In this document: positions 17,256 through 25,485 of the stretch, in pieces
Numbering within the stretch: position 1 is the stretch's first letter
Layout: every line of letters begins with the position of its first letter
Assembly: GCF_900091505.1 (NCBI RefSeq)
Contig: NZ_LT607409.1
Span: 3,782,001 to 3,846,000, forward strand
DNA length: 64,000 bases
From: Micromonospora chokoriensis
GTDB taxonomy: Bacteria; Actinomycetota; Actinomycetes; Mycobacteriales; Micromonosporaceae
Direction of reading: 5' to 3'
The notes under the pieces: generated by a model
Told to the model about the DNA's origin: nothing
Database searches by the model: none
Seen by the model: the letters and a program-made list of their open reading frames with translations, nothing else
Position numbers and translations under genes: made by a program

Positions 17256-18881
17256 ATGCGGGTAGCCGAGGTGGTCGGGCGGGTTCTCTACGAACACGGC
17301 GCTCGGTGTGTCTTCGGGGTGGTCGGCAGCGGCAACTTCCACGTCACGAACGCGCTGGTGGCGGCCGGCGCCCGGTTCGTCGCAGCGGCTCACGAGGGTG
17401 GCGCGGCGAGCATGGCGGACGGGTACGCCCGCACCTCCGGGACGGTGGGCCTGCTCTCCGTGCACCAGGGCCCGGGTGTCACCAACGCGATGACCGGCCT
17501 CACCGAGGCCGCGAAGAGCCGTACCCCGATGGTGGTCCTGGCCCCGGAGGCGACCGCGCCCCGGTCGAACTTCTTCATCGACCTGCCGGGGCTCGCCGCC
17601 GCGGTCGGGGCCGAGTTCCATCGGGTACGCGCGGCGCACGCGGCGGAGGACGCGAGCGCGGCGTACCGGGCCGCCGCCCGGGGTGCGACAGTGGTGCTGG
17701 GCCTCCCGTTGGAGGTGCAGGGAGCGGCTGTCGAGCCGTGGTCCGGTCCACTCCCTGTGGCCGCGTCGGCCCCGGCCGTCGAGCCGCAGGTGGAGCCGTT
17801 GCTGGCCGCCCTGCGAGCCGCCCGCCGGCCGGTCTTCATCGCGGGTCGGGGTGCTCGGACCGCCCGGGAACCGCTGACCCGGCTCGCCGACGCCTGTGGC
17901 GCGCTGCTCGCGGTGTCGGCCGCGGCGAAGGGCCTGTTCGCCGGAAGCCCGTGGTATCTCGACGTGGCCGGCGGCTTCGCCACCCCGCTCGCCGCCGAAC
18001 TGATCGGCACGGCGGACCTGGTCGTCGCGTGGGGCAGCACGCTGAACATGTGGACCACCCGGCACGGCGAACTGATCCCACCCACCGCGGTCGTCGTCCA
18101 GGTGGACCACGACCCGGCCGCGTTCGGGGTGAACCGCCCGGTCGACCTGAGCGTGGCCGGTGAGGTGACGGCCGTCGCCGAGGCGGTCCTCGGCCGGCTG
18201 GACGCCGACACCACGGGCATCGGCGGCTGGCGTACGCCGGCGTTGGCCCAGCGGATTCGCGACCACGGCCGGTGGCGGGCCGTGCCGTACCGGGACGAGA
18301 GTGACGAGTCGACGATCGACCCGAGGACGCTCTCGGTCGCCCTGGACGACCTGCTGCCGGCCGACCGGACGGTGGTGGTCGACTCCGGCAACTTCATGGG
18401 CTACCCGTCGATGTGGCTCGACGTCCCGGACGTGGCCGGGTTCTGCTTCACCCAGGCGTTCCAGTCGGTCGGGCTCGGCCTGGCCAGCGCGCTCGGCGCG
18501 GCGGTTGCCCGGCCGGACCGGCTCACCGTCGCCGCGGTCGGCGACGGCGGTTTCGTCATGTCCGCCACCGAGCTGGTGACCGCCGTCCGGTTGGCGTCAC
18601 CGCTGCTCGTGGTGATCTACGACGACGCGGCGTACGGCGCCGAGGTGCACCACTTCGGCCCGGACGGTCACCCGTTGGCGACGGTCACCTTCCCCGACAC
18701 CGACCTGGCCGCCGTCGCCCGTGGTTACGGCTGCGACGGGGTGACCGTCCGGACCGTCGACGACCTCGGGCCGGTGAGCGAGTGGCTCGCCGGTTCCCGT
18801 ACCCGACCGCTGGTGGTCGACGCCAAGGTCCGCGCCGCGCGGGGGTCGTGGTGGCTGGAGGAGGCGTTCCGCGGCCACTGA
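17256..18881 (+). CDS. ThDP-dependent enzyme, acetolactate-synthase-like
   Basis: A 541-residue enzyme with the three-domain thiamine diphosphate fold. The N-terminal PYR domain has the catalytic Glu47 in AAAHEGGAASMADGYAR. The central domain (190-330) contains WGSTLNMWTTRHGEL. The C-terminal PP domain has GDGGFVMSATEL, with YDDAAYGAE closing the Mg/ThDP site. It belongs to the acetolactate synthase/benzoylformate decarboxylase superfamily. Whether it decarboxylates a 2-keto acid or ligates two is not readable from sequence. Paired with the upstream cyclase-family hydrolase, it ends before a strong hairpin. Confidence 0.85.
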   Translation: MRVAEVVGRVLYEHGARCVFGVVGSGNFHVTNALVAAGARFVAAAHEGGAASMADGYARTSGTVGLLSVHQGPGVTNAMTGLTEAAKSRTPMVVLAPEATAPRSNFFIDLPGLAAAVGAEFHRVRAAHAAEDASAAYRAAARGATVVLGLPLEVQGAAVEPWSGPLPVAASAPAVEPQVEPLLAALRAARRPVFIAGRGARTAREPLTRLADACGALLAVSAAAKGLFAGSPWYLDVAGGFATPLAAELIGTADLVVAWGSTLNMWTTRHGELIPPTAVVVQVDHDPAAFGVNRPVDLSVAGEVTAVAEAVLGRLDADTTGIGGWRTPALAQRIRDHGRWRAVPYRDESDESTIDPRTLSVALDDLLPADRTVVVDSGNFMGYPSMWLDVPDVAGFCFTQAFQSVGLGLASALGAAVARPDRLTVAAVGDGGFVMSATELVTAVRLASPLLVVIYDDAAYGAEVHHFGPDGHPLATVTFPDTDLAAVARGYGCDGVTVRTVDDLGPVSEWLAGSRTRPLVVDAKVRAARGSWWLEEAFRGH

Positions 18882-18980
18882 GCCGTCACGTGCCTCAGTA
18901 GGGCTGTTCGAGCTGGTGATGTCGACCGGTCTCCAGGTGCGAGATGTCGCCCTCGGAGTCGAGGGCGGCGACGAGCTGTG

Positions 18981-19013
18981 GGGGTACGCGCGGCGTCGAG
19001 CCCCGCGTACCCC
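18981..19013. terminator. Terminator between convergent genes
   Basis: GGGGTACGCG (18981-18990) pairs perfectly with CGCGTACCCC (19004-19013) around a 13-base loop. It lies between the 3' ends of the ThDP enzyme gene and the opposing GDSL esterase gene, so it can stop transcription both ways. Confidence 0.75.
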
Positions 19014-19023
19014 TGGTGTCGGC

Positions 19024-19827
19024 TCAGCCGGCGACGGAGCGGAAGACCGGGTAGTAGCCGCTGGTCTGACCGGCCGCGGTCGGGTGGTAGGAGACACCGA
19101 TGTTCGTGATGTTGAGGGCGTGCAGCCACTTCTCGCCGTAGCTGCACAGTTGGTGTCCGACGAACTGCGAGCGGACGTCGGCGAAGGTGAAGCCGGCGGC
19201 CTGGGCAGAGTTCTTGATGATGTCGTCCACCAGGTTGATGCCCTCGTTGATCTTCGCGCGCGAGGTGGCGCTGAGCCCGAGGCACGTCGTGCCCAGTTGG
19301 TAGAAGACCGGATAGCCGACGACCACCACCCGGGCCGAGGGCGCGCGGGTGCGGATTCCGTTGTAGACGGTGGCCAGCAGGTTGCCGAGGTCGGCGCGGG
19401 CCTTGTTCTCGGCGGCCTGGACGGCGTTGACACACTCGGTGGTTCCGTACAGCACGCAGGTGGTCATGATGGTGGCGAACCCGACGTCGTTGCCGCCGAC
19501 CGAGACGCTGACCAGGGTGGTGGTGGCACTGAGCGCGCTGAGTTGGGTGTTGACGACGCTCGTGGTGGTGGCGCCGGAGCAGGCGACCGAGCGGTACGAC
19601 GCGGGTCGCACGTTGGCGTTGTACAGCGCCGGGTAGGCGTTGGTGCTGCGTTGACACGACCCGCTTTCGGCGGTGTAGCTGCCGGCGCCCACCCCTGAGG
19701 AGTAGGAGTCGCCGAGGGCGACGTAGTGGTCGGCGGGAGCGGCCTGGGCGGGCGCTGCCAGGGTGAGGGTGGTGCCCAGGGCCGTGGCCAGGCTCAGGGC
19801 GAGGGTTACCAGACGGGATTTCCGCAC
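19024..19827 (-). CDS. Secreted SGNH/GDSL esterase
   Basis: A 267-residue secreted hydrolase. A signal peptide (residues 1-30, ending AQAA) is followed by the GDSL block ALGDSYSSGVG with nucleophile Ser41. The glycine/asparagine oxyanion motif VSVGGNDVGF is near 107, and His248 is in SYHPTAAGQ. No Asp sits three residues before that His, as in the Streptomyces esterases that use a main-chain carbonyl instead. Six cysteines suggest three disulfides. Likely an extracellular lipase/esterase. The start is GTG with GGAG six bases upstream. An A+T-rich upstream stretch (19850-19900) probably holds the promoter. Confidence 0.9.
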   Translation of the reverse strand: MRKSRLVTLALSLATALGTTLTLAAPAQAAPADHYVALGDSYSSGVGAGSYTAESGSCQRSTNAYPALYNANVRPASYRSVACSGATTTSVVNTQLSALSATTTLVSVSVGGNDVGFATIMTTCVLYGTTECVNAVQAAENKARADLGNLLATVYNGIRTRAPSARVVVVGYPVFYQLGTTCLGLSATSRAKINEGINLVDDIIKNSAQAAGFTFADVRSQFVGHQLCSYGEKWLHALNITNIGVSYHPTAAGQTSGYYPVFRSVAG

Positions 19828-19937
19828 GTCGCGCTCCGATGGGGGTAGGAGGTTCGGTGTGGAATAGACAACACTAGATATTGCTGGTGAATAACCCCTA
19901 GTCAGGCCCCCTCACCCGCAGTGGCGCGTGGCGAGAC

Positions 19938-21170
19938 TCAGTCGGAGCGCCGAGCCGTGTGCCCGACTGTCGCGGGGCTGGTGCCCAGATCGACCCCGGT
20001 CGGCGCTGGCGAGGCGTGGCCCCGCCGCGCGTCGACGGCGAGCAGGGCGAGAGCGGTCAGCGTCAACAGCCCGCCGACGAATGCCAGTGGGCGCGCCCCC
20101 GAGGTCGACAGGAGAGCACCGCCGAGCAGTGAACCACCGCAGATGCCGGCGTTGAACGCGGTACTGACACCGGCCGAGGCGATGTCGGTGCTACCCGGCG
20201 CGAGGTGCAGCATCCGGTTCTGCACGCCGGAGCCGAACGCCGCGTAGCCGAGACCGATTCCGGCGAGGAGAACCACCACGCCGGGTCGGAGCCCGCCGAG
20301 CGCGTACAGACCGAACAGCGAGGCGGTGCCGATGCTCAGCGGCGTCAGCATGGAGACGATCGGCCAGCGGTCCAGGGTCCGCGCCGCCGCCAGGGTGCCG
20401 ACGACGCCGGCGGCGCCGGAGACGAACAGCAGCGGTGCCAGCATCGCGTCGCCGAAGCGGCTCACGTCCAGCAGGAACGGTGTGACGTACGTCTGCAGGG
20501 TCATGAAGCCGCCGATGCCGAGCGCCGTCGCGATCAACAACCGGAGGAAGCGTCGGCCGTCCGGTGCCGTGCCCCGGGCAGCGCCGCCGGCGGCCGGGGG
20601 ATAGGAGGGAAGGAGGACGACCACCGCCGCGGCGGTGACCAGACCCACCCCGGCCAGCACCGCGAACGCCACCCGCCACCCGGCCTGCTGCCCGAGCCAG
20701 GTGCCCAGGGGCACGCCGAGCACCGGGGCGAGCGTCGCCCCGGCGGCGAACAGCGCCACCACCCGGCCGCGCACCGCGACGGGGAACGGCCCGGTCACCG
20801 TCGCCGTGGCGACGGACCAGAACAGCGCCTGGGCGAGGGCGGTCACGAGACGGGAGCCGGCGAGCACGTCGTAGGTCGGGGCGAGCGCGGCGGTGGCGTT
20901 GCCGGCGGCGAACAGGAGCATCGTGACACCGAGCAGGTGACGCCGGGGGATCCGCTGGGTCAGCCGGGCCAGCGGTACGGAGGCCAGCACGACCACGATG
21001 GCGTACCCGCTGACCAGCAGACCCACCTGGGACCGGGAGCGGTCGAGGTCGGGAGCGATGTGCGTCAGCAGGCCGACGGGCAGCAGCTCGGTGGTGATGA
21101 ACGCGAACGCGCCGAGCGAGAGTGCGACGAGCACGGCTCTGGCCCGGCGCGGTGACACCTCCGGCGTCAT
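19938..21170 (-). CDS. MFS drug-efflux-type transporter (DHA1)
   Basis: A 410-residue, 12-helix major facilitator protein. The first helix has ALSLGAFAFITTELLPVGLL, as in the CmlR/SotB/AraJ group of sugar and drug efflux pumps. The loop 2-3 motif is VPLARLTQRIPRR, and motif C-like GVPLGTWLG occurs in helix 5. The C-terminal tail is cytoplasmic and Arg-rich. Likely exports a small hydrophobic compound by proton antiport. ATG 21170 is preferred (AGGAACGGGG upstream); a GTG 21 bases earlier has no ribosome site. The gene may be cotranscribed with the small helical gene 45 bases upstream. Confidence 0.85.
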   Translation of the reverse strand: MTPEVSPRRARAVLVALSLGAFAFITTELLPVGLLTHIAPDLDRSRSQVGLLVSGYAIVVVLASVPLARLTQRIPRRHLLGVTMLLFAAGNATAALAPTYDVLAGSRLVTALAQALFWSVATATVTGPFPVAVRGRVVALFAAGATLAPVLGVPLGTWLGQQAGWRVAFAVLAGVGLVTAAAVVVLLPSYPPAAGGAARGTAPDGRRFLRLLIATALGIGGFMTLQTYVTPFLLDVSRFGDAMLAPLLFVSGAAGVVGTLAAARTLDRWPIVSMLTPLSIGTASLFGLYALGGLRPGVVVLLAGIGLGYAAFGSGVQNRMLHLAPGSTDIASAGVSTAFNAGICGGSLLGGALLSTSGARPLAFVGGLLTLTALALLAVDARRGHASPAPTGVDLGTSPATVGHTARRSD

Positions 21171-21215
21171 GGGCACCCCGTTCCTGGTCACCGTCGTCGC
21201 GGGTCCACCCCGCCC

Positions 21216-21761
21216 TCAGCCGGTCGGGGAAGGATCGTCCGCCCGTCGGCGGAGTTCACGCAACACACCGTGCCGGCGCAGAGCCCACACGAGACGCCGG
21301 ACGCTGCGGTGCCGCACGAACAACACCGCCGCCCGGTGGATCACGCCGACGCGGTTGTCCTCCATCTGGTCGTCGACAGCCTGCCAGATCAGCTGGCGCG
21401 CCCGCGCGCTGTCCAGCACCGCCCGCAGCTCACGCCGTACCGCCGGATCCTCGGCGGCCGAGGCGATGGCGGCAGCCTGACCCGGTCGGGCCGCGAGGGG
21501 TTCCGTCATCGCCCCGACGAGCGGCCGGCGCACGTCGTCCTCTTCGAGCAGCAGCAGCACCGCCTCCCGGATCTCGGTCGTGTCGAGACCGGACCGCAGC
21601 AGGCCCAACAGGCTGCGCTCGACCTCGCGGTCGTGATCCGGATCGGACAGTGCGGCGAGCAGCACCGCCACCTCGTCGAGGTCGACGAGGTGGCGCACGC
21701 CGTCGCGGAATTCCGGCAAGCCCCAGGCGATCCGCAGAGCCGTGACGAGATTGCGGTTCAT
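21216..21761 (-). CDS. Small all-helical protein, function unknown
   Basis: A 181-residue protein I do not recognise. It is rich in Leu, Arg, Asp and Glu and predicted to be almost wholly alpha-helical, with HEAT-like amphipathic repeats (VAVLLAALSDPDHDREVERS and similar). No signal peptide is present, though a weak hydrophobic stretch occurs near the C terminus (VGVIHRAAVLFVRH). ATG 21761 was chosen because residues before it are low-complexity and read into the divergent sigma gene's leader. It is divergent from the ECF sigma gene (139 bases apart) and upstream of the MFS gene. Confidence 0.6.
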   Translation of the reverse strand: MNRNLVTALRIAWGLPEFRDGVRHLVDLDEVAVLLAALSDPDHDREVERSLLGLLRSGLDTTEIREAVLLLLEEDDVRRPLVGAMTEPLAARPGQAAAIASAAEDPAVRRELRAVLDSARARQLIWQAVDDQMEDNRVGVIHRAAVLFVRHRSVRRLVWALRRHGVLRELRRRADDPSPTG

Positions 21762-21900
21762 GACCCATCGGCTACCCCCGCGTGGCGACCGGCGAAACCC
21801 GACGGGCCGTCCGCCCTCACGCCGCACACCGTCTGACCTCTGCGAGAGGATCAGCACTCTGCCTACTGGCTGCGAACCCGACGAGGAGGTGGGCGACGAC

Positions 21901-23091
21901 ATGGATCTGGAAGACATCTACCGCGCCGAGTACGGGCGCTGCGTCGCCACAGTGGTCCGCGTCCTGGGTGACATCGACCTCGCCGAGGAGGCGGTCCAGG
22001 ACGCCTTCGCCATCGCGCTTGAGAAGTGGCAGGTCACACCGCCGAACCCGGGCGCCTGGATCGTGACGACAGCCCGCAACCGGGCGATCGACCGGTTGCG
22101 TCGGGAATCGACCCGCGAGGCCCGACACGCCCAGGCGCTGCTCCTGAGCCAACACGACGAGCCGCACGAGGTGGGGCCGGTGAAGGACGATCAGCTGCGG
22201 CTCATCTTCACCTGCTGCCACCCGGCGCTCGCCCCCGACGCGCGTACCGCTCTCACGCTCCGCCTGCTCGGCGGTCTCGACGTACCGGAGATTGCCCGGG
22301 CGTACCTGGTCCAGGAGACGACCGTCGCCCAGCGGATCGTGCGTGCCAAGCGGAAGATCCGCGACGCCGCCATCCCCTACCGGGTGCCGGCCGCACACGA
22401 GTTGCCGGACCGGTTGCCGCCCGTGCTCACGGTGCTCTATCTGATGTTCAACGAGGGCTACACGTCCACCGCCGGGCCGTTGATCAAGACCGATTTGTGC
22501 GCCGAGGCGATCCGACTCGCCCGCGAACTGGCCGCGCTGATGCCCGACCAGCCGGAGGTGGTGGGTCTGCTCGCCCTGCTGCTGCTGACCGAGGCACGCC
22601 GTGCGGCGCGGCTCAGCCCCACCGGCGACCTGGTGCTGTTGGCTGACCAGGACCGGTCACTGTGGGACCGGGGACTCGTCGCCGAGGGCCACGACCTGGT
22701 CCGCCGATGCCTGCGGCTCGACCGACCCGGGCCGTACCAGATCCAGGCCGCGATCAACGCTGTGCACACCGACGGCGCCGCCACCGACTGGCGGCAGGTC
22801 CTGGCACTGTACGACCAGCTTCTCGCGCTCACGCCGACCCCGGTCGTCGCGCTCAACCGGGCGGTCGCCGTCGCCGAGGTGTACGGGCCGACGGTGGCCC
22901 TGGCCGCGCTGGAGGAGGTGCACCTCCCGGGCTACCACCGGCTGCCCGCCACCCGCGCTGAGTTGCTGACCCGGCTCGGCCGCGACGCCGACGCCCGTGT
23001 CGCCTACGACGAGGCCCTGGCGCTGGTCACCAACGAGATCGAATGCGCCCACCTGCGGACGCGCCGCGCCGCGCTCGCACCCACAGGCTGA
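21901..23091 (+). CDS. ECF sigma factor, ECF42-like with TPR-like C terminus
   Basis: A 396-residue extracytoplasmic-function sigma factor. Region 2 covers residues 5-75 (EDIYRAEYGRCVATVVRVLG, then NPGAWIVTTARNRAIDRLRR). Region 4 is at about 125-175, with LGGLDVPEIARAYLVQETTV as the helix-turn-helix. A long C-terminal helical extension (200-396) contains the hallmark YLMFNEGYTS and repeats typical of ECF42. ECF42 genes normally sit beside DGPF/YCII genes and lack an anti-sigma factor. None is visible here, so its partner is elsewhere or lost. ATG 21901 has GGAGG upstream. Confidence 0.88.
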   Translation: MDLEDIYRAEYGRCVATVVRVLGDIDLAEEAVQDAFAIALEKWQVTPPNPGAWIVTTARNRAIDRLRRESTREARHAQALLLSQHDEPHEVGPVKDDQLRLIFTCCHPALAPDARTALTLRLLGGLDVPEIARAYLVQETTVAQRIVRAKRKIRDAAIPYRVPAAHELPDRLPPVLTVLYLMFNEGYTSTAGPLIKTDLCAEAIRLARELAALMPDQPEVVGLLALLLLTEARRAARLSPTGDLVLLADQDRSLWDRGLVAEGHDLVRRCLRLDRPGPYQIQAAINAVHTDGAATDWRQVLALYDQLLALTPTPVVALNRAVAVAEVYGPTVALAALEEVHLPGYHRLPATRAELLTRLGRDADARVAYDEALALVTNEIECAHLRTRRAALAPTG

Positions 23092-23204
23092 CGTGCACCC
23101 TCGCAATCCGCGACAGGGCGCCGCGCCTCAGGCCCTAGGCGGCCACCGTGTTCCGTGAGCCAGGGCCTGTGTTCCACGTGTCGCCCCGCCGATGAGGTCC
23201 GGGC

Positions 23205-23246
23205 GGCAGCCGGTGCGGCCGGGGAACGCCGGCCGCACCGGCTGCC
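23205..23246. terminator. Strong 18-bp hairpin terminator
   Basis: Bases 23205-23222 pair without mismatch with 23229-23246 around a 6-base loop (GGAACG). The stem is almost entirely G+C. It sits downstream of both the sigma gene (plus strand) and the remnant discoidin gene (minus strand), consistent with a bidirectional terminator. Confidence 0.8.
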
Positions 23247-23342
23247 CGGTGGTGGTCCGCCGTCACGGAGGGGACGGTTCGACGGCGGACCGGAGGGGGG
23301 AACGGTGCCTCGGCGGGCGAGGCTGGGGACGGGAGCGCCGAC

Positions 23343-23630
23343 TCAGCTGCCGTGGACCTCCAACTCCCACAGCGAGTAGCCGTACGCGGGCAGGGCCCGT
23401 TGGGTGCCGTGGACGCGCAGGTAGCGACCGGTGGCCGAAATGGCGATGTCGTCCACACCACCGTCGCCGGTGGTCGTGGTGTGGACCGTCGACCAGGTGG
23501 CGTTGTCCGGGGAGACCTGGATCTGGTACGTCCGTGCGTACGCCGCCTCCCAGGTCAGCCGGACCCGGTCCAGGGTGCGAGACGCGCCGAGGTCGTCCAC
23601 CCGCCGGACCTCGATCTTGCGGCCGCGGGA
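23343..23630 (-). pseudogene. C-terminal remnant of F5/8 (discoidin) domain protein
   Basis: The open frame reads the end of a discoidin/CBM32 domain: VDDLGASRTLDRVRLTWEAA, then YQIQVSPDNATW, and the typical close GRYLRVHG and GYSLWELEVHGS. Everything before the VDLG strand is missing, and a TAG (23631-23633) interrupts the frame just upstream, next to the start of the lipoprotein gene on the other strand. The parent was probably a secreted glycoside hydrolase; only its last 80 residues and its terminator (23205-23246) remain. The interval 23092-23342 is otherwise gene-free. Confidence 0.75.
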
Positions 23631-23695
23631 CTACCGGCGATCACCACCCACACCCGCCTGTACGCCGTCGAGACGCCGTTGGTATGTTCCCGCTC

Positions 23696-24700
23696 ATGAA
23701 AACCGTTTTCGTTAAGGCGGGGCTGTGTCTGGTGCTGGCCAGCGCGGGATGCGCCGACGCTGGAACCGCCACACCGGCCGCGCAGAGCCACCTGGCCGCC
23801 CCGATCCACCTGACCAACTGCGGGCTACCCGTCAGCGTCACCGCGCCACCCCAGCGGGCGATCGCGCTGGAACAGAACGCCACCGAGATCATGCTCAGCC
23901 TCGGTCTCGCCGACCGGATGATCGGCACCAGCTACCAGACCGACCCGGTGCTTCCCGACCTGCGCCAGGCGTACGAGAAGGTGCCGGTGCTGGCGAAGCT
24001 CTATCCGTCGCGCGAGGCGGTCCGCGCGGCGAACCCGGATTTCGTCTACTCGACCTACACCTCCGCGTACGCCCCGGACGCCGCAGGTCCACGTGCCGAC
24101 CTGGCCACCCTCGGTGTACCGGCGTACCTCTCCGAGTTCGCGTGCGAGAAACCGGCGGACGCGACCCAGACGGTCACCTTCGACGGGATCTTCGAGGAGA
24201 TCCGCGACATCGCCAGCGTCTTCGGAGTTCCGGAGCGGGCCGAGAAGGTGATCCACGACCAGCAGAGTCGTCTGGACGAGGCCCGCGGCGCGGCGCCGAC
24301 GGCCGCGCCGGGCGCCGGCCCGTCACTTCTCTGGTACTACTCCGGCACGAACACCCCGTACGTGGCCGGGCACGGCGGAGTTCCGGACGCGATCAGTTCG
24401 CTGCTGGGTGTCCGCAACGCGTTCACCGATGCCAGCCAGAAGTGGCCCGCCGGCAACTGGGAGGAGATCGCCAAACGAAATCCGGACGTGATCGTGCTGG
24501 CGGACCTGACCAGGGGCGGCGACGGCGACAGCGCCCAATCGAAGATCGATTTCCTGCGCCGCAACCCGGTGACGTCGAAGCTGGACGCGGTGGTCGCCGG
24601 ACGTTTCGTCACGGTGCCCGGCTCGTCGATGGATCCGTCGGTCCGCAGCGTCCAGGCGGCGCAGCTGGTCGGCGCCAGCCTGCACGGGACGGCCCGATGA
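23696..24700 (+). CDS. Substrate-binding lipoprotein, FecB/BtuF type
   Basis: A 334-residue ABC solute-binding protein of the helical-backbone (type III) class used for siderophores, haem and cobalamin. The signal peptide ends LASAGC, giving a lipidated Cys19 with an imperfect lipobox. The N-lobe starts NCGLPVSVTAPPQRAIALEQ and the C-lobe has LLWYYSGTNTPYVAG. It also resembles the actinobacterial subgroup annotated as proposed F420-0 transporters, so the ligand is open. ATG 23696 begins the signal peptide; no ribosome site is evident. The stop overlaps the methyltransferase start (ATGA). Confidence 0.85.
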   Translation: MKTVFVKAGLCLVLASAGCADAGTATPAAQSHLAAPIHLTNCGLPVSVTAPPQRAIALEQNATEIMLSLGLADRMIGTSYQTDPVLPDLRQAYEKVPVLAKLYPSREAVRAANPDFVYSTYTSAYAPDAAGPRADLATLGVPAYLSEFACEKPADATQTVTFDGIFEEIRDIASVFGVPERAEKVIHDQQSRLDEARGAAPTAAPGAGPSLLWYYSGTNTPYVAGHGGVPDAISSLLGVRNAFTDASQKWPAGNWEEIAKRNPDVIVLADLTRGGDGDSAQSKIDFLRRNPVTSKLDAVVAGRFVTVPGSSMDPSVRSVQAAQLVGASLHGTAR

Positions 24701-25485
24701 CCCCGCCGACCGGCACCGACGTCGTCGCGCTGGACCAGTCGGCCGCCCGGCGTCTACTCGACCTCTGGAACGCGCAGCAGTCCGCCTATGTGGCCCACCG
24801 CGACCTGCGGTTCGATGCGATGGCCGACGTGGTGCGACTGCACTGCCCGGAGGATCTCACCATCCTGGATCTGGCCTGTGGTCCCGGTGCGATCAGCGAC
24901 CGGATGCTGGCCGAGTTTCCACTGGCCACCTCCGTCGCGGTCGACTACGACCCGATCCTTCTGCAGGTGGCGCGGCATGCCGTGGGCCGGTACGCCGGGC
25001 GGGCCGAGGTCCACGACGTCGACCTGGTGGTCGACGGCTGGGAGGAGGCGCTGACCGGACGGCAGGTCGACGCCGTGCTCACCTCGACGGCACTGCACTG
25101 GCTCGCGCCGGAGCAACTGCTGCGCGTCTACACCACAGTGGCGCGGCTACTGCCCGCCGGTGGCGTGCTGCTCAACGCCGACCACCTCCGCTACGACGAA
25201 TCGGCGCCCGCCCTGCGCGACATCGCCCACCGGCATGACGCGCAGGTGCAGCGGGAGACTTTCGCCGCCGGAGCGCTCACCTACTCCGCGTGGTACGCCG
25301 AGGCGGCCCGACATCCGGAACTGGCCGGGCTGACCGCCGAGCGGGATCGGCGGTTCGCCGACCGGCCGCCGCAGGCCCCGGCCTCACTGGAATTCCACCT
25401 CGCGGCCCTCCGCACGGCAGGCTTCGCCGAGGTCGGCACAGTCTGGCAGTACCTCGACGACTACGTGGTGTTCGCCCGTCGATGA
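24697..25485 (+). CDS. Class I SAM-dependent methyltransferase
   Basis: A 262-residue methyltransferase. Motif I is ILDLACGPGAISDRML (about 54-69), the acidic end of beta2 is VAVDYDPILLQVA, and motif IV is DAVLTSTALHWL. A lid region is at 165-215. Substrate unknown. Its position between the binding protein and permease of an uptake operon, with ATGA overlaps on both sides (24697 and 25482), implies it acts on the imported molecule or on its carrier. Confidence 0.85.
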   Translation: MTPPTGTDVVALDQSAARRLLDLWNAQQSAYVAHRDLRFDAMADVVRLHCPEDLTILDLACGPGAISDRMLAEFPLATSVAVDYDPILLQVARHAVGRYAGRAEVHDVDLVVDGWEEALTGRQVDAVLTSTALHWLAPEQLLRVYTTVARLLPAGGVLLNADHLRYDESAPALRDIAHRHDAQVQRETFAAGALTYSAWYAEAARHPELAGLTAERDRRFADRPPQAPASLEFHLAALRTAGFAEVGTVWQYLDDYVVFARR

